Positions 25,889 through 37,183 of a stretch of DNA of 64,000 bases are shown piece after piece. Made by a program: the position numbers and the translations under genes. Origin of the DNA: Neptuniibacter sp. CAU 1671 (GTDB taxonomy: Bacteria > Pseudomonadota > Gammaproteobacteria > Pseudomonadales > Balneatricaceae); assembly GCF_029222905.1 (NCBI RefSeq), contig NZ_JARHUE010000005.1:62001-126000 (forward strand), written 5' to 3'. Position 1 is the first letter of the stretch. The number at the start of each line of letters is the position of its first letter. The notes beneath the pieces are model-generated. The model made no database searches, had not been told where the DNA came from, and saw nothing but the letters and a program-made list of their open reading frames with translations.

Positions 25889-26926
25889 TCAGTGTTTGCC
25901 AGCAGAGAGTGCCAGCCAGTGTTTCGCCACATCCAGCATGCGGTTGGCAAAACCCCATTCATTATCAAACCAGCACACCAGCTTCAGCAGCTTGCCTTCG
26001 CAAACCCGGGTCTGGGTGCCATCCACAATGCCGGAGCGGGCATCATGGTTAAAATCGATTGAAGCATGCGGCTCGGCGGTATAGCCCAACAAGCCATGCA
26101 ACGGTCCCGCCGCCGCGTTTGCCAGCAGACGATTGACCTCTGCCACATCAGTCTCACGCTTCAGGTTCAACGACAGGTCCATCATCGAGACGTTGATGGT
26201 CGGCACCCGCACATGCAGACACTCAAACTTGCCTGCCAGTTGTGGCAACAGACGATCGATGCCCTTGCTCAGTCCGGTATCCACCGGCACGATCGACTGC
26301 ATCGCACTGCGGGTCAACCGCAGGTCAGTCTGATGGTAGCTGTCGATCACCGGCTGGTCGTTCATCGCGGAGTGAATCGTTGTCGTCACGCCATTCACAA
26401 TGCCCAGCTCGCGGTCCAGCAGATCCAGCAGCGGTACAATGCAGTTGGTGGTACAGGATGCAGCGGACACCACCTGATGTTCAGCCGCCAGTTGCTGCTC
26501 ATTCACGCCATACACCACCGTACAATCCACTTCCGGCGTGGCCGGTTGCGAGAACAGCAGACGTTTAGCGCCCTGAGCAAGATGACGCTGTGCTTCTTCA
26601 CGGGTTTTAAATGAGCCGGAACATTCAAACAAAAGATCGATGTTCAGGTCTGCCCAAGGCAGATCATCCGCAGAGGCTTTGTTCAGCAGCAGAATACGGT
26701 CACCATTAATCACCAGGCGATCCTGATCCTGCGAAACTGGCAGCGGAAAACGGCCGTGGGTGGTGTCGTACCGCGTCAGGTAAGTGACGGTTTCAGGATC
26801 AGACAGCTCGTTGATCGCAACAACCTTGAACTGATCCTGATAACCGTTCTCGTAAATCGCCCGCAGCAGACACTGGCCGATTCGGCCATAGCCATTAATA
26901 GCGATTCGATAACTCAACGCGGTCAC
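25889..26926 (-). CDS. epd: Erythrose-4-phosphate dehydrogenase
   Basis: A GAPDH-family enzyme that oxidises erythrose 4-phosphate to 4-phosphoerythronate for pyridoxal phosphate synthesis. 345 residues. NAD site INGYGRIGQCLLRA; catalytic cysteine in SAASCTTNCIVPLLD (about residue 157); C-terminal WFDNEWGFANRMLD. Epd-like rather than GapA-like features are AINELSDPE after the nucleotide fold, YDTTHGRF, and HSAMNDQPVIDSYH where GapA has a different sequence. The tkt-epd-pgk-fba order also supports Epd. GAPDH activity cannot be excluded from sequence alone. Confidence 0.9.
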   Translation of the reverse strand: MTALSYRIAINGYGRIGQCLLRAIYENGYQDQFKVVAINELSDPETVTYLTRYDTTHGRFPLPVSQDQDRLVINGDRILLLNKASADDLPWADLNIDLLFECSGSFKTREEAQRHLAQGAKRLLFSQPATPEVDCTVVYGVNEQQLAAEHQVVSAASCTTNCIVPLLDLLDRELGIVNGVTTTIHSAMNDQPVIDSYHQTDLRLTRSAMQSIVPVDTGLSKGIDRLLPQLAGKFECLHVRVPTINVSMMDLSLNLKRETDVAEVNRLLANAAAGPLHGLLGYTAEPHASIDFNHDARSGIVDGTQTRVCEGKLLKLVCWFDNEWGFANRMLDVAKHWLALSAGKH

Positions 26927-26954
26927 TCACCTGAGCGGGGAAGTCCCCGACTGT

Positions 26955-28949
26955 TTAAAGTACGGATTTAACAGTGGCCACCACGTTTTCAACGGTGAAG
27001 CCAAAATGTTTGAACAGCTCACCGGCCGGTGCAGACTCACCGAAGGTAGTCATGCCCACGATGGCACCGTTCAGACCCACATACTTGTACCAGAAGTCCG
27101 CCTGCGCAGCTTCAACCGCCACACGGGCAGTCACCGCAGCTGGCAGTACGCTTTCACGGTAGGTGGCATCCTGCTGGTCAAACAGACGGGTTTCCGGCAT
27201 GGAAACGACACGTACCTGTTTGCCTTCAGCGGCCAATGCTTCAGCAGCATCCATCGCCAGGCCGACTTCAGAACCGGTAGCAATCAGAATCGCATCAGGC
27301 TGACCATCGGTATCACGCAGGATGTAACCACCGCGAGCGATATTCGCCAGCTGCTCATCAGAACGGGTCTGATGGGGCAGATTCTGACGCGAGAAGATCA
27401 TCGCGGTCGGACCGTCAGTGCGCTCCAGTGCTGCTTTCCAGGCGACAGCGGATTCAACCGCATCACATGGACGCCAGCAGCTCATGTTCGGGGTGTGACG
27501 CAGGTTGGCAATCTGCTCAATCGGCTGATGCGTCGGGCCATCTTCGCCCAGACCGATGGAGTCATGGGTGTAGACGTGGATGGCGCGCTGTTTCATCAGT
27601 GCAGCCATACGCACCGCGTTACGGGCATATTCCATAAACACCAGGAAGGTCGCGCCGTACGGGATAAAACCACCGTGCAGGGCGATACCGTTCATCATGG
27701 CGGACATACCGAATTCACGCACACCGTAGTACATGTAGTTGCCGTTAGCGTCATTTTTGCTGACACCTTTACAGCCGGACCACAGGGTCAGGTTGGAGCC
27801 TGCCAGGTCAGCGGAGCCGCCCAGCAGTTCAGGCAGCATCGGGCCGTAAGTGTTCAGGGCATTCTGGGACGCTTTACGGGAGGCGATGGTTTCACCTTTG
27901 GCCTGAATTTCACGAATCCAGGCATCGGCTTTTTCGCTGAAGTCCGCAGGCAGGTCGCCAGAGATACGACGCAGCAGTTCCGCTGCTTCTTCAGGATAGG
28001 CCGCGCGGTACGCAGCAAAACGTTCGTTCCACTCGTTTTCAGCATGGCTGCCAGCTTCGCGGGCATCCCAGTCAGCCGCAATATCTTCCGGCACAGTGAA
28101 GGCAGGGTAATTCCAGCCCAGACGTTCGCGGGTCAGAGCAATCTCATCATCACCCAACGGTGCGCCGTGACACTCTTCTTTACCTTCTTTGTTAGGTGAA
28201 CCAAAACCGATCACGGTTTTACAGCAGATCAGGGTTGGCTGTTCGGTGTTTTCCTGCGCTTTCAGAATCGCTTCACGAATCTGATCCGCATCATGACCGT
28301 CCACACCCGGGATTACCTGCCAGCCATAGGCTTCAAAACGTTTGGCGGTATCGTCGGTAAACCAGCCTTCTACTTCGCCATCAATGGAGATGCCGTTGTC
28401 ATCCCAGAATGCAATCAGTTTGCCCAGACCCAGGGTACCAGCCAGTGAACAGGCTTCGTGGGAGATACCTTCCATCATGCAGCCATCACCCATAAACACG
28501 TAGGTGTGGTGATCAACGATGTCGTGGCCTTCGCGGTTAAACTGCGCTGCCAGTACTTTTTCAGCAATGGCAAAACCAACAGCATTGGTCACACCCTGAC
28601 CCAGCGGACCGGTAGTAGTTTCAACGCCAGGGCAATAACCGTATTCCGGGTGACCGGCGGTTTTGGAATGCAGCTGACGGAAGTTTTTCAGATCGTCGAT
28701 GGACACATCGTAGCCGGTCAGGTGCAACAGGCTGTAGATCAGCATCGAGCCGTGGCCGTTGGAGAGAATGAAGCGGTCGCGATCAAACCACTGTGGGTTG
28801 CTCGGGTTGTGCTTAAGGAAATCATTCCACAGCACTTCGGCAATGTCTGCCATACCCATAGGCGCACCCGGGTGGCCTGATTTAGCTTTCTGTACGGCAT
28901 CCATGCTCAATGCGCGAATCGCATTGGCAAGTTCTCGACGAGAGGACAT
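26955..28949 (-). CDS. tkt: Transketolase
   Basis: Thiamine-diphosphate enzyme of the pentose phosphate pathway, 664 residues. ThDP/metal region: [17 protein letters not shown] near residue 68 and [17 protein letters not shown] near residue 152, with the GDG...N signature continuing to [11 protein letters not shown]. The pyrimidine domain contains [19 protein letters not shown] (about residue 473), with the conserved glutamate ahead of it. The C-terminal domain has [19 protein letters not shown]. The first gene of the tkt-epd-pgk-fba operon, divergent from metK, as in Pseudomonas. Confidence 0.97.
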   Translation of the reverse strand: MSSRRELANAIRALSMDAVQKAKSGHPGAPMGMADIAEVLWNDFLKHNPSNPQWFDRDRFILSNGHGSMLIYSLLHLTGYDVSIDDLKNFRQLHSKTAGHPEYGYCPGVETTTGPLGQGVTNAVGFAIAEKVLAAQFNREGHDIVDHHTYVFMGDGCMMEGISHEACSLAGTLGLGKLIAFWDDNGISIDGEVEGWFTDDTAKRFEAYGWQVIPGVDGHDADQIREAILKAQENTEQPTLICCKTVIGFGSPNKEGKEECHGAPLGDDEIALTRERLGWNYPAFTVPEDIAADWDAREAGSHAENEWNERFAAYRAAYPEEAAELLRRISGDLPADFSEKADAWIREIQAKGETIASRKASQNALNTYGPMLPELLGGSADLAGSNLTLWSGCKGVSKNDANGNYMYYGVREFGMSAMMNGIALHGGFIPYGATFLVFMEYARNAVRMAALMKQRAIHVYTHDSIGLGEDGPTHQPIEQIANLRHTPNMSCWRPCDAVESAVAWKAALERTDGPTAMIFSRQNLPHQTRSDEQLANIARGGYILRDTDGQPDAILIATGSEVGLAMDAAEALAAEGKQVRVVSMPETRLFDQQDATYRESVLPAAVTARVAVEAAQADFWYKYVGLNGAIVGMTTFGESAPAGELFKHFGFTVENVVATVKSVL

Positions 28950-29139
28950 TCACTCAGCTCCTGGGCATGGGCCCAATGGTAGAATTCGGGAAAAAATTTG
29001 CGCGCAATTTTCCCCCAGATAGGGTTCAGCTTCAAATCGGATTTGCGGTTTTCGCTAAAAAATGAAGCTTTTTCATGCTAAATCGCATTTTTTTCACCAC
29101 CACGGGCATTGTATGTTAGGCAATCAATCATTGCGCGGG

Positions 29140-29186
29140 TACAATACCGGCCTTTTCCGACAGGGACCGGCGCTGTCCTCTCCCTG
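29140..29186 (+). promoter_or_regulatory. metK upstream region: -10-like hexamer and leader hairpin
   Basis: Within the divergent tkt/metK gap, TACAAT at 29140-29145 could be a metK -10, with a poor TTAGGC at 29116. Just downstream CAGGGA (29161-29166) can pair with TCCCTG (29181-29186). A run of seven T at 29201-29207 follows after 14 bases, so this is not a standard terminator. Regulation of metK by this leader is speculative. Confidence 0.3.
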
Positions 29187-29237
29187 ACAATTCGACTATC
29201 TTTTTTTCTCAACCAACTTTCCGAGGGTCTCCCGATA

Positions 29238-30428
29238 ATGAGCGAATACGGCTTGTTCACCTCAGAATCCGTGTCTGAAGGTCACCCAGACAAAATTGCC
29301 GATCAGATCTCTGATGCGGTACTGGATGCGATCATTGCTGAAGACAAATATGCCCGCGTTGCCTGTGAAACCATGGTTAAAACCGGTGTAGCAATCGTCT
29401 CTGGCGAAATCACCACCAGCGCCTGGGTAGATCTGGAAGATCTGGTCCGTAAGGTGATCTGCGATATCGGTTACACCTCTTCCGATGTGGGTTACGACGG
29501 CCATACCTGCGGCATTATCAACATCATTGGTAAACAGTCCGTAGACATCAATCAGGGTGTTGACCGCAGCAAACCTGAAGATCAGGGTGCCGGCGATCAG
29601 GGTCTGATGTTTGGTTACGCGTCCAATGAAACCGATGTACTGATGCCAGCACCGATCACCTACGCGCACCGTCTGGTTGAGCGTCAGGCTGAAGCCCGCA
29701 AATCCGGCCTGCTGCCGTGGTTGCGCCCGGATGCCAAGTCTCAGCTGACCTTCCGTTACGAAAATGGCAAACCCTGCGCTGTTGAAGCGGTTGTGCTTTC
29801 AACTCAGCACAACCCGGATGTTACTCAGGCAGATCTGCATGAAGCCGTGATGGAACTGATCATCAAGCATACGCTGCCTGCTGAATGGATCACCAAGGAC
29901 ACCCAGTTCCACATCAACCCAACCGGCAACTTCGTGATTGGTGGCCCGGTGGGCGACTGTGGTCTGACTGGCCGTAAGATTATTGTAGATACCTACGGCG
30001 GCATGGCTCGCCACGGTGGCGGCGCATTCTCCGGTAAAGACCCATCCAAGGTAGACCGTTCTGCTGCTTATGCTGGCCGTTACGTAGCCAAAAACGTCGT
30101 GGCAGCGGGTCTGGCAGATCGCTGCGAAATACAGGTGTCTTACGCCATTGGTGTGGCAGAACCGACTTCGGTTTCCATCAACACCTTTGGCACCAACAAG
30201 ATCCCTGAAGAGCGTATCACTCAGCTGGTGCGTGAGCACTTTGATCTGCGTCCTTACGCGATTACCAAAATGCTGGATCTGCTGCACCCAATGTATCAGC
30301 CAACAGCGGCTTACGGTCACTTTGGTCGTAACCCGTTTGAGATGGAATACAAAGGCGAAGTCTTCACAGCCTTCACCTGGGAGCGCACAGACAAAGCAGA
30401 CGCTCTGCGCGATGCGGCTGGCCTGTAA
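29238..30428 (+). CDS. metK: S-adenosylmethionine synthetase
   Basis: Makes S-adenosylmethionine from methionine and ATP. 396 residues from ATG 29238 ([19 protein letters not shown]), which is the conserved N-terminus and follows a GAGGG site; the frame extends upstream to 29109 without support. Key segments are [43 protein letters not shown] (ATP loop, about residue 118), [18 protein letters not shown] (P-loop-like, about 260) and the C-terminal TAAYGHFGR. An excellent terminator follows. Confidence 0.98.
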   Translation: MSEYGLFTSESVSEGHPDKIADQISDAVLDAIIAEDKYARVACETMVKTGVAIVSGEITTSAWVDLEDLVRKVICDIGYTSSDVGYDGHTCGIINIIGKQSVDINQGVDRSKPEDQGAGDQGLMFGYASNETDVLMPAPITYAHRLVERQAEARKSGLLPWLRPDAKSQLTFRYENGKPCAVEAVVLSTQHNPDVTQADLHEAVMELIIKHTLPAEWITKDTQFHINPTGNFVIGGPVGDCGLTGRKIIVDTYGGMARHGGGAFSGKDPSKVDRSAAYAGRYVAKNVVAAGLADRCEIQVSYAIGVAEPTSVSINTFGTNKIPEERITQLVREHFDLRPYAITKMLDLLHPMYQPTAAYGHFGRNPFEMEYKGEVFTAFTWERTDKADALRDAAGL

Positions 30429-30443
30429 GCTCAACGCACTGAT

Positions 30444-30470
30444 AAAAAAGCACCTTCGGGTGCTTTTTTT
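30444..30470 (+). terminator. metK intrinsic terminator
   Basis: GCACC-TTCG-GGTGC, a UUCG tetraloop hairpin, is flanked by A6 and T7 directly after the metK stop codon. Confidence 0.95.
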
Positions 30471-30564
30471 GTACCTGTGACATCCTATCTAGATTCTGAT
30501 TCAGGGATGCATTTTCAGATTTGATCCCGGATAATCCAGACATCATTCACGGGTTAGATCTGCC

Positions 30565-31293
30565 ATGAGAATTCCACGCTTTTATGAGCCGCAAGCCTTT
30601 GGCACAGGGGTAACGCTTGAGTTGAGCGACGACGTGATCCAGCATGTCTGCCGGGCATTGCGGATGCGACCGGGCGACCAGCTCTGCTTATTTAATGCCG
30701 AGGGGCAGGAGTGTCTGGCCGAGCTGGTCACCACCGAAAAACGCGCTGCGACAGCGACCGTTATCGAACTGACCACGCCTCAGGTGGAATCTCCGCTGAG
30801 TGTCACCGTCGGACAGGTTTTATCCCGAGGCGAGCGGATGGATTATGCCGTACAGAAAAGCACGGAGCTGGGCGTGCATCGGATCTCGCCGCTGTTTTCC
30901 GAGCGCTGTGAGGTCAAACTGGCCGACCAACGCCAGGAAAAACGCACCCGCCACTGGCAGCAGGTTGCCATCAGTGCCTGCGAGCAGAGCGGCCGGGTAC
31001 ATCCCCCTCAGATAGATGCACCCGTTACCCTGACTGATTGGCTGGGCGAACAGACAGCGGAACTCAAACTGGTCTTACACCATCACAGCAAACAGCCGCT
31101 GGCTGAAATCGCACCACCGTCCTCCGTTGCCTTGCTAATTGGCCCCGAAGGCGGGCTTACCGAGACTGAAGTAGAACTGGCCATCCAGCATGGTTTTCAG
31201 CCGCTGGCTCTTGGCCCCCGGGTGATGCGTACTGAAACCGCCCCCGTGGCTGCCCTGTCGATCCTGAATTACCTCTGGGGCGATATGGGCTGA
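30565..31293 (+). CDS. rsmE: 16S rRNA (uracil1498-N3)-methyltransferase
   Basis: SPOUT-class methyltransferase that modifies U1498 of 16S rRNA. 242 residues: an N-terminal PUA-like domain (IPRFYEPQAFGTGVTLELSDD; HVCRALRMRPGD) and a C-terminal knotted SPOUT domain with QKSTELGVHRISPLFSERCEV (about residue 95), AISACEQSGR (about 138) and the SAM-binding LLIGPEGGLTETEVE and LGPRVMRTETA (about 190-222). It heads the rsmE-gshB-tonB-algH-ruvX-pyr cluster; 70 bases separate it from gshB. Confidence 0.96.
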   Translation: MRIPRFYEPQAFGTGVTLELSDDVIQHVCRALRMRPGDQLCLFNAEGQECLAELVTTEKRAATATVIELTTPQVESPLSVTVGQVLSRGERMDYAVQKSTELGVHRISPLFSERCEVKLADQRQEKRTRHWQQVAISACEQSGRVHPPQIDAPVTLTDWLGEQTAELKLVLHHHSKQPLAEIAPPSSVALLIGPEGGLTETEVELAIQHGFQPLALGPRVMRTETAPVAALSILNYLWGDMG

Positions 31294-31363
31294 AACCCTG
31301 TGCCCCATCCCGGCACTGGGGTACACTCATTAACAGATTGATCAACCGGCAGATTGGCACTTT

Positions 31364-32314
31364 ATGAGCATTAAACTCGGCATCATCATGGACCCGATTG
31401 AGTCCATTACGTACAAAAAAGACAGTTCACTGGCTATGTTGCGCGCAGCCCAGGATAAAGGCTGGGAGCTCTGGTACATGGAGCAGCATCATCTGTTCTC
31501 GCGGGATGGCATAGTGCAGGCCAGTATGGCACCACTGACTGTGGCAATGGACCCGGAGAACTGGTTTCAGCGCGGCGCATATGAGACCCACGCGCTGTCT
31601 GAACTGGACGTAATCCTGATGCGCAAGGACCCGCCATTTGATAACGAGTTTATCTACACCACCCATCTGCTGGAACAGGCCGAAAGTGAAGGCGTACTGG
31701 TGGTCAACCGACCACAGAGCCTGCGCGATTTTAACGAAAAATTGTTTGCCACTCATTTCCCGCAGTGCTGTCCGCCGGTACTGGTCACCCGCGATGCGGC
31801 CCGCCTGAAAGCGTTTCATGCCGAGCAGCAGGATGTGATCTTTAAACCTCTCGATGGCATGGGTGGGGCTCAAATTTATCGGGTTAAGGCCGATGCACTT
31901 AATCTGGGTGTAATTATCGAAACCCTGACGCAGCATGGCAGCCGTACCATCATGGCGCAGCGTTATATCCCTGAAATCGTTTCCGGTGATAAACGCATCC
32001 TGATGATTGATGGCGAACCGGTACCCTATGCACTGGCACGCATCCCTACCGGCACCGAAACTCGCGGCAATCTGGCCGCTGGCGGCCGCGGTGAGGGACG
32101 TGAACTGACCGAGCGTGACCGCTGGATCTGCGCTCAGGTAGGTCCAACGTTGAAAGAGAAAGGCCTGTTGTTTGTTGGCCTGGATGTCATCGGTGACTAC
32201 CTGACCGAAATTAACGTGACCAGCCCAACCTGCATCCGGGAGCTGGATCAGCAGTTTGGTCTGGATATTTCGATGCAACTGATGAACTGCATCGAAGCAA
32301 AACTTAAGGATTGA
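31364..32314 (+). CDS. gshB: Glutathione synthetase
   Basis: ATP-grasp ligase joining gamma-glutamylcysteine and glycine. 316 residues, normal length. Family segments are IKLGIIMDPIESITYKKDS at the start, LMRKDPPFDNEFIYTTHLLE (about residue 87), the ATP-grasp lysine region VIFKPLDGMGGAQIYRV (about 158), RILMIDGEPVPYALARIP, NLAAGGRGEGRELTERD (about 230) and the metal-binding EINVTSPTCIRELD (about 284). Cytoplasmic; the adjacency to rsmE and tonB/algH is conserved in Pseudomonas. Confidence 0.97.
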   Translation: MSIKLGIIMDPIESITYKKDSSLAMLRAAQDKGWELWYMEQHHLFSRDGIVQASMAPLTVAMDPENWFQRGAYETHALSELDVILMRKDPPFDNEFIYTTHLLEQAESEGVLVVNRPQSLRDFNEKLFATHFPQCCPPVLVTRDAARLKAFHAEQQDVIFKPLDGMGGAQIYRVKADALNLGVIIETLTQHGSRTIMAQRYIPEIVSGDKRILMIDGEPVPYALARIPTGTETRGNLAAGGRGEGRELTERDRWICAQVGPTLKEKGLLFVGLDVIGDYLTEINVTSPTCIRELDQQFGLDISMQLMNCIEAKLKD

Positions 32315-32333
32315 GTAAAAGGAGCAAGACAGG

Positions 32334-33269
32334 GTGAGAACCGCAACACAACCCGTTGTATCCGTTGCTGACCGGTTCGGCTTTACCCTGTTTTTTGCTG
32401 CCGCTTTTCATGCCCTGATTGTGCTGGGGGTGGGTTTTACCGTTGATAAACCCAAACCCCGCACCACCATCGAAGTCACATTGGCGCAACAGCCCAGTGA
32501 AACCCGCCCGGACAAAGCCGACTTCATCGCGCAGGCGGATCAGCAGGGAAGTGGAGACGAGCAGAAGAAAAGTCTGCCTTCTACCCGTCAGACCGCTGAC
32601 TTTCAGGACAACCAGTCTCAGGCACTGGCAGCACAGCAGGCACCGCAGCCGACGCTGGATGCACAACCCAGTCCGGATACCCTGGCTGACGCCCGCACCA
32701 GCAAGGATAAAAACACCACCCCTGCCCGCAGCGGGCAACAACAGGTGGTGACCGCCACACAGGCCAAACGCAGTACCAGCGATCAACGCAGCAGCCCTGA
32801 TAAAGCCGCACCTCAGGCAGCACCGGGCACTGCAACCTCACTGCTGGCCCGCAGTCTGGAGATTGCCAGCCTGCAGGCGGATATCAAACGCCAGCAGGAA
32901 CTTTTGGCAAGAGCGCCAAGAGTTCTGCGCGTCACCACCGCCGCTACCCAGGGCACCGACTATGCTGCTTATATGGATAACTGGCGTAAAGAGATCGAGC
33001 GGGTCGGTAACATTAACTACCCGGCCGAAGCACGCCGACAGAAAATGTATGGCAGTCTGAGACTGCTGGTTGCTATTCGGGCCGATGGCACCGTGCAAGA
33101 ACTTGAACTACTGCAGTCTTCAGGTTTTCCGGTGCTGGATGATGCCGCGCTGAAGATCGTACGCCTGGCGGCGCCATTCCCGCCTTTCACTGTAGAGATG
33201 CGAAAAAAATACGATACGCTGGAGATTATCCGCACCTGGAAGTTTGAGAAAAAGGCTTACTTAGACTAA
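32334..33269 (+). CDS. TonB-family energy transducer
   Basis: A 311-residue TonB-like protein starting at GTG 32334, with GGAG nine bases upstream. One N-terminal membrane helix (about 15-35, FTLFFAAAFHALIVLGVGF) is followed by a long, Gln/Ser/Ala-rich periplasmic linker (about 50-165), a short coiled-coil-like segment (ASLQADIKRQQELLARAPRV), and a C-terminal TonB domain (about 225-305; INYPAEARRQKMYGSLRLLV, PPFTVEMRKKYDTLEIIRTW). The helix histidine (AFHALIV) needed for ExbB/D coupling is present. It corresponds by position to Pseudomonas tonB3, which is linked to twitching motility; exbBD are not adjacent. Confidence 0.9.
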   Translation: MRTATQPVVSVADRFGFTLFFAAAFHALIVLGVGFTVDKPKPRTTIEVTLAQQPSETRPDKADFIAQADQQGSGDEQKKSLPSTRQTADFQDNQSQALAAQQAPQPTLDAQPSPDTLADARTSKDKNTTPARSGQQQVVTATQAKRSTSDQRSSPDKAAPQAAPGTATSLLARSLEIASLQADIKRQQELLARAPRVLRVTTAATQGTDYAAYMDNWRKEIERVGNINYPAEARRQKMYGSLRLLVAIRADGTVQELELLQSSGFPVLDDAALKIVRLAAPFPPFTVEMRKKYDTLEIIRTWKFEKKAYLD

Positions 33270-33334
33270 GCCTTAAGTGTCTGGTCTGATCACCGATCGG
33301 CATTTTCAAACCCGCAACCGGGGGTGACTCCGAG

Positions 33335-33907
33335 ATGACCGCCACGTTTCATTCATTAAGAGATCACCTGCTGATCTCAATGCCCCATCTCAACGATCTG
33401 CACTTCTCTCAGACCGTCACCTACATCTGTGATCACAGTGAATACGGCGCCATGGGCATTGTTATCAACCGCCCGGTGGGCATCACACTGGCGGACCTGT
33501 GTGATCATCTGGATATACTCTGCCCCTCCATCAGTGATCAGCAGCAACCTGTGTTTTTTGGTGGCCCGGTGAAACCGGAACGCGGCTACGTATTGCACCG
33601 CGCCGAAGATCCAAAAGAGTGGCCTGACAGTTATTTCATTACCGATGATATCTGCCTCACCACCTCGGTGGATATTATTGAGCTGGCGGGCAGCGGCCAG
33701 CTGCACAGCGATTATCTGGTAGCCCTCGGTTGTGCCGGCTGGGGGCCGGGACAACTGGAGCAGGAGATGGTCGATAACAGCTGGTTAAGCTGCCCGGCAA
33801 ATTCGGATATACTCTTTCGCATTCCGGCTGAAGATCGCCTTCGGGCAGCCGCTTCGATTCTGGGCGTAAATCTCGATCTTCTCTCCGCCCAGGCAGGACA
33901 CGCCTGA
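33335..33907 (+). CDS. YqgE/AlgH-family protein
   Basis: A 190-residue DUF179 protein. Conserved features are LRDHLLISMPHLNDLHFSQTV, YICDHSEYGAMGIVINRPVG (about residue 29), VFFGGPVKPERGYVLHR (about 70), and the C-terminal ALGCAGWGPGQLEQEM and NSWLSCPANSDILF. The molecular function is unknown; AlgH was named for an alginate phenotype in Pseudomonas. The gene sits just upstream of ruvX (7 bases), a conserved pairing across proteobacteria. Confidence 0.92.
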   Translation: MTATFHSLRDHLLISMPHLNDLHFSQTVTYICDHSEYGAMGIVINRPVGITLADLCDHLDILCPSISDQQQPVFFGGPVKPERGYVLHRAEDPKEWPDSYFITDDICLTTSVDIIELAGSGQLHSDYLVALGCAGWGPGQLEQEMVDNSWLSCPANSDILFRIPAEDRLRAAASILGVNLDLLSAQAGHA

Positions 33908-33914
33908 TATTAAG

Positions 33915-34391
33915 ATGAGTAATACACCGAGTCAGTTGATGGGGTTCGATTTTGGCACCTCCCGCATTGGTGTGGCTGTTGGACAGAGTCTGACCGGCAC
34001 CGCCAGTGAGCTGCCGCCGGTGTCTGCCCGTGAAGGACAACCAGACTGGTCACAATTGGATCGTATCATTGATGAGTGGCGACCCGATGGATTGGTTGTC
34101 GGCGTGCCCCTGAATATGGATGGCAGTATCAGCGAGATGGCTTACCGCGCACGCAAGTTTGCCAATCGCCTGCATGAGCGGTATAAACTGCCGAGTTTTT
34201 TGCAGGATGAACGACTCTCCACCCGGGAAGCAAAATCGATCCATTTTGCCCGCGGTGGAAGCAATGATTTTAAACGCCAGTCCGTGGACGGTCTTGCCGC
34301 CTGTCTGATTCTGGAAAGCTGGTTTCAGAGCACAACCCATATTCCAAGTCACACCCGTTTAGAGGACGTGTATGAGCTCAAGCAGCCTTAA
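33915..34391 (+). CDS. ruvX: YqgF/RuvX-family resolvase-like nuclease
   Basis: A 158-residue RNase H-fold protein thought to process 16S rRNA 5' ends and proposed as a Holliday-junction resolvase. Conserved elements: MGFDFGTSRIGVAVG (first Asp, about residue 10), GLVVGVPLNMDGS (about 59), and QDERLSTREA (Asp-Glu, about 97), plus a C-terminal SVDGLAACLILESW with the final Asp. It overlaps pyrR by 20 bases, so pyrR translation starts before ruvX ends. Confidence 0.94.
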   Translation: MSNTPSQLMGFDFGTSRIGVAVGQSLTGTASELPPVSAREGQPDWSQLDRIIDEWRPDGLVVGVPLNMDGSISEMAYRARKFANRLHERYKLPSFLQDERLSTREAKSIHFARGGSNDFKRQSVDGLAACLILESWFQSTTHIPSHTRLEDVYELKQP

Positions 34392-34875
34392 TGTTGAAGC
34401 CCTGCTGAAAAAGATGGAGCAGGATCTGAAAGCCCTGCTCACCAGCACTGAGCGCGAAGATCCGCTGATGATCGGTATTCACACCGGCGGCGTCTGGCTG
34501 GCTGAGCGCCTGCATAAGGCTCTCAATCTGGAAAGCCCAATGGGTGTACTGGACATCTCGTTTCACCGTGATGACTTTAACCACAGCGGACTCAGCCTGT
34601 GCGGCCAGTCCAGCCAGTTGCCGGTGACGGAAGGTCGTCACATTCTGCTGGTGGATGATGTGGTGATGAGCGGCCGCACCATCCGTGCCGCCCTGAATGA
34701 ACTGTTTGATTATGGTCGACCTGCCTCAGTCACCCTGATCACCCTGCTGGACCTGCAACGTCGTGAACTCCCCATCCAGGCGGATGTCACAGGAGGCACC
34801 CTGGCATTGGGTCCGGACCAACAGATCAAACTGATCGGTCCAGAGCCTCTGGAACTGGAAATTCGTCAGAAATAA
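34372..34875 (+). CDS. pyrR: PyrR bifunctional pyrimidine regulator / uracil phosphoribosyltransferase
   Basis: A 167-residue PRTase-fold protein. The PRPP-binding signature is [20 protein letters not shown] (about residue 90), the substrate loop is [14 protein letters not shown] (about residue 35), and SFHRDDF follows (about 64). ATG 34372 has AGAGGA just upstream and lies inside ruvX. In Gram-positives PyrR controls attenuation of pyr mRNA; in Pseudomonas relatives, RNA binding is less established and uracil salvage is likely. I see no PyrR-type attenuator in the compact ruvX-pyrR-pyrB junctions. Confidence 0.93.
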   Translation: MSSSSLNVEALLKKMEQDLKALLTSTEREDPLMIGIHTGGVWLAERLHKALNLESPMGVLDISFHRDDFNHSGLSLCGQSSQLPVTEGRHILLVDDVVMSGRTIRAALNELFDYGRPASVTLITLLDLQRRELPIQADVTGGTLALGPDQQIKLIGPEPLELEIRQK

Positions 34876-34876
34876 T

Positions 34877-35904
<1,028 letters not shown>

Positions 35905-35908
<4 letters not shown>

Positions 35909-37176
35909 GCATTCTGATTCAGGGCGGACGCCTCATCGATCCCGCCAGCCAAACCGACATGATTGCCGACCTGCTGATTCAGGACGGACGCGTAGCAGCC
36001 ATCGGTGTTGACCTGCAGGAACAAGCCGAGCAGGTGATTGATGCCAGCGGACAGGTGGTCTGCCCCGGTCTGGTCGACCTCAGCGCCCATAGCCGCGAAC
36101 CCGGTCCGGCTCAGCGCGGCTCAATCAAAACCGAGTCACGTGCAGCAGCGGCTGGCGGGGTAACCACCCTGATCTGCCCGCCAACCACCAATCCGGTGGT
36201 CGACAGCCCAGCCGTTGTCGAACTGATCAAGGACCGTTGTGAAGAGACCGGCATCACCCGCATTCTGCCAATGGGCGCCCTGACCAAGGGGCTAGAGGGT
36301 GACCAGTTAGCACCGCTCTACGCACTGGCTTCATCCGGCTGTGTCGCATTCAGCAATGGCCGTAACCCCTTTACCAGTTCCCGGGTGCTTAACCGCGCAC
36401 TGGAATACGCCGCTACCCATGACCTGCTGGTCGTCTTCAACCCGGAAGACGCTGCGCTGGCCGAAGGCGGTTGTATGCATGATGACACCACCAGCACCCG
36501 CCTGGGCCTGAATGGCATCCCAAGCACCGCGGAAACCATCGAGGTTGCCCGCTGCCTGCTGCTGGTCGAACAAACCGGAGTACGTGCTCACTTTGGCCAG
36601 ATCTCCTGCGAACGTTCAGTACACATGATCGCAGAAGCCTGCGAACGTGGCCTACCCGTCACCGCCGATGTCGCAATTCAGAACCTGTTGCTGATTGATG
36701 AAAATGTAAATGGTTTTAACAGCGCGTTTCATCTGCAACCGCCACTGCGGGGACAGCTGGACCGAGCCGGCCTGATTCAGGGGGTGATTACCGGTGCGAT
36801 TCAGGCGATCTGCTCCAACCACCATCCACTGGAAAAAGCCGCCAAAGAAGCACCGTTTGCCAACACAGAGCCGGGCATGACCGGTCTCGAAACACTGTTA
36901 TCGCTCTCGCTGATGCTGGTAGAGCAGCAGATTCTGGAGTTGCCACAACTGATCGAAAAACTGACGCTGGCACCCGCTACCATCATGGGTATCGACGCTG
37001 GAAAACTCAGTGTAGGCAGCCGTGCTGATGTCTGTATTTTCAACCCTGAACTGAGCTGGTCTCTGACACCCGAGACCTCAAGATCCCGGGGTAAAAATAC
37101 TCCGTTTATGGGCTATCCGTTGCGCGGCAAAGTGACACACACATTGCTGAATGGACATACCGTTTATTCGCTTTAA
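35905..37176 (+). CDS. Dihydroorotase-like protein PyrC' (probably non-catalytic)
   Basis: A 423-residue amidohydrolase-fold partner of PyrB. The metal motif usually written DxHxHxREPG reads [20 protein letters not shown] here (about residue 54), so the first zinc-ligating histidine is lost. Other family segments persist: [19 protein letters not shown] (about 88), [11 protein letters not shown] (about 228), and the C-terminal [15 protein letters not shown]. In Pseudomonas and relatives, such PyrC' proteins are inactive and scaffold ATCase, and a true PyrC is encoded elsewhere. Inactivity is inferred from the missing ligand. Confidence 0.9.
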
Positions 37177-37183
37177 ACTGCGT

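Noticed and set aside
26936-26949. CGGGG-AAGT-CCCCG hairpin between tkt and epd as a terminator
   Set aside because: Only 5 bp, no T-run on the minus strand, and it lies inside a well-conserved operon.
27006-28199. 397-codon plus-strand frame inside tkt
   Set aside because: Antisense shadow of transketolase, whose motifs are complete on the minus strand.
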